Source of the DNA: an uncultured Clostridia bacterium
GTDB lineage: Bacteria; Bacillota; Clostridia; UMGS1883
Length of the DNA stretch: 6,692 nucleotides
Reading direction: 5' to 3'
Assembly (NCBI GenBank): GCA_947630525.1
Contig: CANRHW010000085.1
Coordinates: 1 to 6,692 of the forward strand
Every line of letters begins with the position of its first letter. Positions within the stretch are counted from its first letter, which is position 1. The notes below the pieces were generated by a model, which made no database searches, was not told where the DNA came from, and saw only the letters and a list, made by a program, of their open reading frames with translations. Shown piece after piece: positions 4,742-6,692 of the stretch. The translations under genes and the position numbers were made by a program.

Positions 4742-6085
4742 ATGGAAAGAATATTTGAAATCACCGAACTTGACATGGAAAAAGCCCGGCGCTGCGTGCA
4801 GAACAATGTCGTGGCCGAGGGCCTGTACAAAAAATACGACGTTATGCGGGGCCTGCGGGATATTAACGGCAACGGCGTTATGGCCGGGCTGACGAATATT
4901 TCCGAGGTTAAGGCCAAGGAAAAAGGCCAGCCCTGCCCCGGCGAACTGTATTACCGCGGCTACGACGTAAAAACGCTGGTGAAAAATTTTGTGGCCGAAA
5001 ATCGTTTTGGCTTTGAGGAAACTGCCTATCTGCTGCTGTTTGGCGAATTGCCCAGCAGAAAGGAGCTGGAGGACTTTAACGAGGAGCTGGCCCAGCGCCG
5101 TACTCTGCCCCAGAATTTCACCCGCGACGTAATCATGAAGGCTCCCAGCGAAAACATGATGATAACTCTGGCCAAAAGCCTGCTCACTCTTTACAGCTAT
5201 GACCCCAACCCGGAGGATACCTCGGTGCCCAACGTCATACGTCAGTGCCTCAACCTTATCAGTCAGTTCCCCATGATGGCTGTGTACAGCTATAACGCAT
5301 ACAGTCATAGCATGGGCAACAGTCTGTATATCCACCAACCCGATCCGGAGCTGTGTACGGCTGAAAATATCCTTCGTATGCTCAGGCCGGACAAAAATTA
5401 TACTCACCTTGAGGCCTCGGTGCTGGATATGGCCCTGATACTCCATATGGAACACGGCGGCGGCAATAACAGTTCCTTTACCACAAGGGTGGTCACGTCC
5501 TCCGGTACTGACACATACTCTGTTATGGCGGCGGCGCTGGCCTCTTTAAAGGGGCCGAGGCACGGCGGCGCGAACATAAAGGTCGTCCAGATGTTTGAGG
5601 ATTTGAAAGAAAACGTCCGCGACCTTAAAGATGAGGACGCCGTGGCCGATTATCTGCGCAGGCTGCTCCATAAGGAAGCTTTTGACAAGGCCGGCCTTAT
5701 CTATGGCGTCGGCCATGCGGTGTATTCGATTTCGGACCCGCGCGCGGAGATATTCAAGGACTTTGTGCGCAGTCTGGCGGCGGAAAAAGGCTTGCAGGAC
5801 GAATTTGAACTGTATAACACGGTTGAGCGCCTGGCCCCAAGGCTAATTGCGGAGGAGCGGAAAATATACAAAGGGGTAAATACCAACGTGGATTTTTACA
5901 GCGGTTTTGTGTACAGTATGTTGGGTCTGCCGGTGGAGCTTTACACGCCCATGTTCGCGGTTGCCCGCATAGTGGGTTGGAGCGCGCACCGGCTGGAGGA
6001 AATAGTCAGCGCCGAAAAAATAATCCGGCCTGCCTATAAGGCCGTGGCTCCCCGGCGGGAGTACGTGCCGATTTCTCAGAGGTAA
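4742..6085 (+). CDS. gltA: Citrate (Si)-synthase, clostridial type
   Basis: The enzyme condenses oxaloacetate and acetyl-CoA to citrate in the cytoplasm. In many anaerobes this feeds a partial oxidative branch toward 2-oxoglutarate and glutamate; no other gene of that branch is in the window. Numbered from the ATG at 4742 (447 aa), the catalytic triad is His238 in MEHGGGN, His274 in GPRHGG, and Asp332 in HAVYSISDPR, with substrate-binding Arg334 beside it. Other family landmarks are YYRGYDV (70-76), ETAYLLLFGELPS (93-105), and FYSGFVYSMLG (385-395) near the end. All expected active-site residues are present and there is no frameshift. The promoter at 4648-4676 carries a 15-bp palindrome, so expression is probably regulated by a DNA-binding protein. 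A methylcitrate synthase role cannot be excluded, but no prp-type gene is nearby. The next gene starts 23 bp after the stop. Confidence 0.96.
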   Translation: MERIFEITELDMEKARRCVQNNVVAEGLYKKYDVMRGLRDINGNGVMAGLTNISEVKAKEKGQPCPGELYYRGYDVKTLVKNFVAENRFGFEETAYLLLFGELPSRKELEDFNEELAQRRTLPQNFTRDVIMKAPSENMMITLAKSLLTLYSYDPNPEDTSVPNVIRQCLNLISQFPMMAVYSYNAYSHSMGNSLYIHQPDPELCTAENILRMLRPDKNYTHLEASVLDMALILHMEHGGGNNSSFTTRVVTSSGTDTYSVMAAALASLKGPRHGGANIKVVQMFEDLKENVRDLKDEDAVADYLRRLLHKEAFDKAGLIYGVGHAVYSISDPRAEIFKDFVRSLAAEKGLQDEFELYNTVERLAPRLIAEERKIYKGVNTNVDFYSGFVYSMLGLPVELYTPMFAVARIVGWSAHRLEEIVSAEKIIRPAYKAVAPRREYVPISQR

Positions 6086-6108
6086 GGTTATTAAAAAGGA
6101 GGAGAAGT

Positions 6109-6692
6109 ATGAAAAAGGTAATCATCACTATTGGCCGCGAGTTCGGCAGCGGAGGCCGCGAGATCGGCTTAAAATTGGCCGAAAAACTTGGCGTTCCGTT
6201 TTTTGACAAGGAGATAATCCGCAAGGCGGCGGAGGATTCGGGCATAGTTGAAAGCGTTATGGAGTATTATGACGAGCACCACACCTCGCCGATATTTGCT
6301 ACCGGGTCGATACTCTTTGACATTTACCAGATGCCGATGAGCGACCGGGTGTATCTGGAGCAGAGCCGGGCCATAAAGGCCATTGCCGAAAAGGGCAGCT
6401 GCGTTATAGTGGGCCGCTGCGCCGATGTGGTGCTTGAAAAAAATCCCGGCCTTGTGCGCATCTTCATTTGCGCCGATATGGCGGACAAGATAGCGCGTAA
6501 GCGCCAGATACTCACCGACAAGAGCGATTCCCAGATAGAGTCTCATATCAGGAGCGTGGATCGTAAGCGCGCCAAGTATTACAGCTATTACACCGATAAA
6601 AAGTGGGGCGAGGCCAAGCAGTACGACATCTGCATCAACAGCAGCCTGCTGGGCATCGACGGCACCGTGGACATGATAGCCGACGCGGCCAT
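6109..6692 (+). CDS. Cytidylate kinase-like family protein, 5' part only
   Basis: The reading frame runs from the ATG at 6109 to the window edge without a stop (194 whole codons). The start has a strong AAAGGAGG (6095-6102). The N-terminus VIITIGREFGSGGREIG (residues 4-20) is a P-loop variant typical of the cytidylate-kinase-like proteins (Cytidylate_kin2/AAA_26 type). It is followed by LAEKLGVPFFDKEII (23-37), a CVIVGRCADVVL core (98-109), and a lid-like region rich in Arg and Lys with RAKYYSYYTDKKWGEAKQYDICINSS (about 153-179). These proteins are widespread in Clostridia; most lack a demonstrated substrate and differ from the essential CMP kinase Cmk. With a 23-bp gap and no terminator or promoter between, it should be cotranscribed with citrate synthase. 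The C-terminus is missing only because the window ends. Confidence 0.92.
   Translation, partial: MKKVIITIGREFGSGGREIGLKLAEKLGVPFFDKEIIRKAAEDSGIVESVMEYYDEHHTSPIFATGSILFDIYQMPMSDRVYLEQSRAIKAIAEKGSCVIVGRCADVVLEKNPGLVRIFICADMADKIARKRQILTDKSDSQIESHIRSVDRKRAKYYSYYTDKKWGEAKQYDICINSSLLGIDGTVDMIADAA

Noticed and set aside
4697..5455. Minus-strand frame of 252 codons opposite citrate synthase, which the mirrored -10 at 4691-4701 might seem to serve.
   Set aside because: The frame ends where the mirrored -10 begins, so that promoter would transcribe away from it. The coding evidence is entirely for the plus strand.
1..6692. CRISPR array, insertion sequence, integrase, tRNA or rRNA.
   Set aside because: No regularly spaced repeats, transposase-like protein, terminal repeats or RNA-gene signature was seen on either strand.

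Overview
The window looks like ordinary chromosome of a Gram-positive anaerobe of the class Clostridia, probably near Oscillospiraceae/Ruminococcaceae. Base composition is intermediate in the genes and AT-rich between them. Clear AGGAGG-type ribosome binding sites and SigA-type promoters with an extended -10 point to Firmicutes, and so do the gene families: UPF0297/IreB, a short DtxR-type regulator, a lipoprotein NagZ and a clostridial-type citrate synthase. The genus is inference; no rRNA or other marker is present.

Layout, left to right. (1) The 3' end of an HtrA/DegP-like serine protease with one PDZ domain (1-474), cut by the window edge. (2) A two-gene unit behind a strong promoter: an unrecognised 97-residue protein (571-864) and nicotinate phosphoribosyltransferase pncB (882-2345). 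It ends at a strong hairpin terminator that also serves the convergent gene. (3) On the minus strand, a stand-alone ireB (2483-2737), a small regulatory phosphoprotein of PASTA-kinase signalling. (4) An AT-rich divergent promoter region (2738-2992) with one promoter each way and a roughly 100-nt structured leader. (5) An operon of a DtxR/MntR-like metalloregulator lacking the C-terminal SH3-like domain (2993-3358) and a lipid-anchored GH3 beta-N-acetylhexosaminidase (3378-4595). (6) A promoter with a perfect 15-bp inverted repeat over its -10, driving citrate synthase (4742-6085) and a cytidylate-kinase-like protein (6109 to the window end).

The genes cover envelope protein quality control, NAD salvage, cell-wall stress signalling, metal-responsive transcription, cell-wall recycling and entry of carbon into citrate. 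They are five separate transcription units with no single shared pathway. I find no mobile element, CRISPR array, tRNA or rRNA, and no sign of a wholly new system. The items most worth a second look are the palindrome on the citrate synthase promoter, the Asp-to-Asn change in the NagZ catalytic dyad, the unusual metal-ligand set and structured leader of the DtxR-like gene, and the unknown small protein ahead of pncB.
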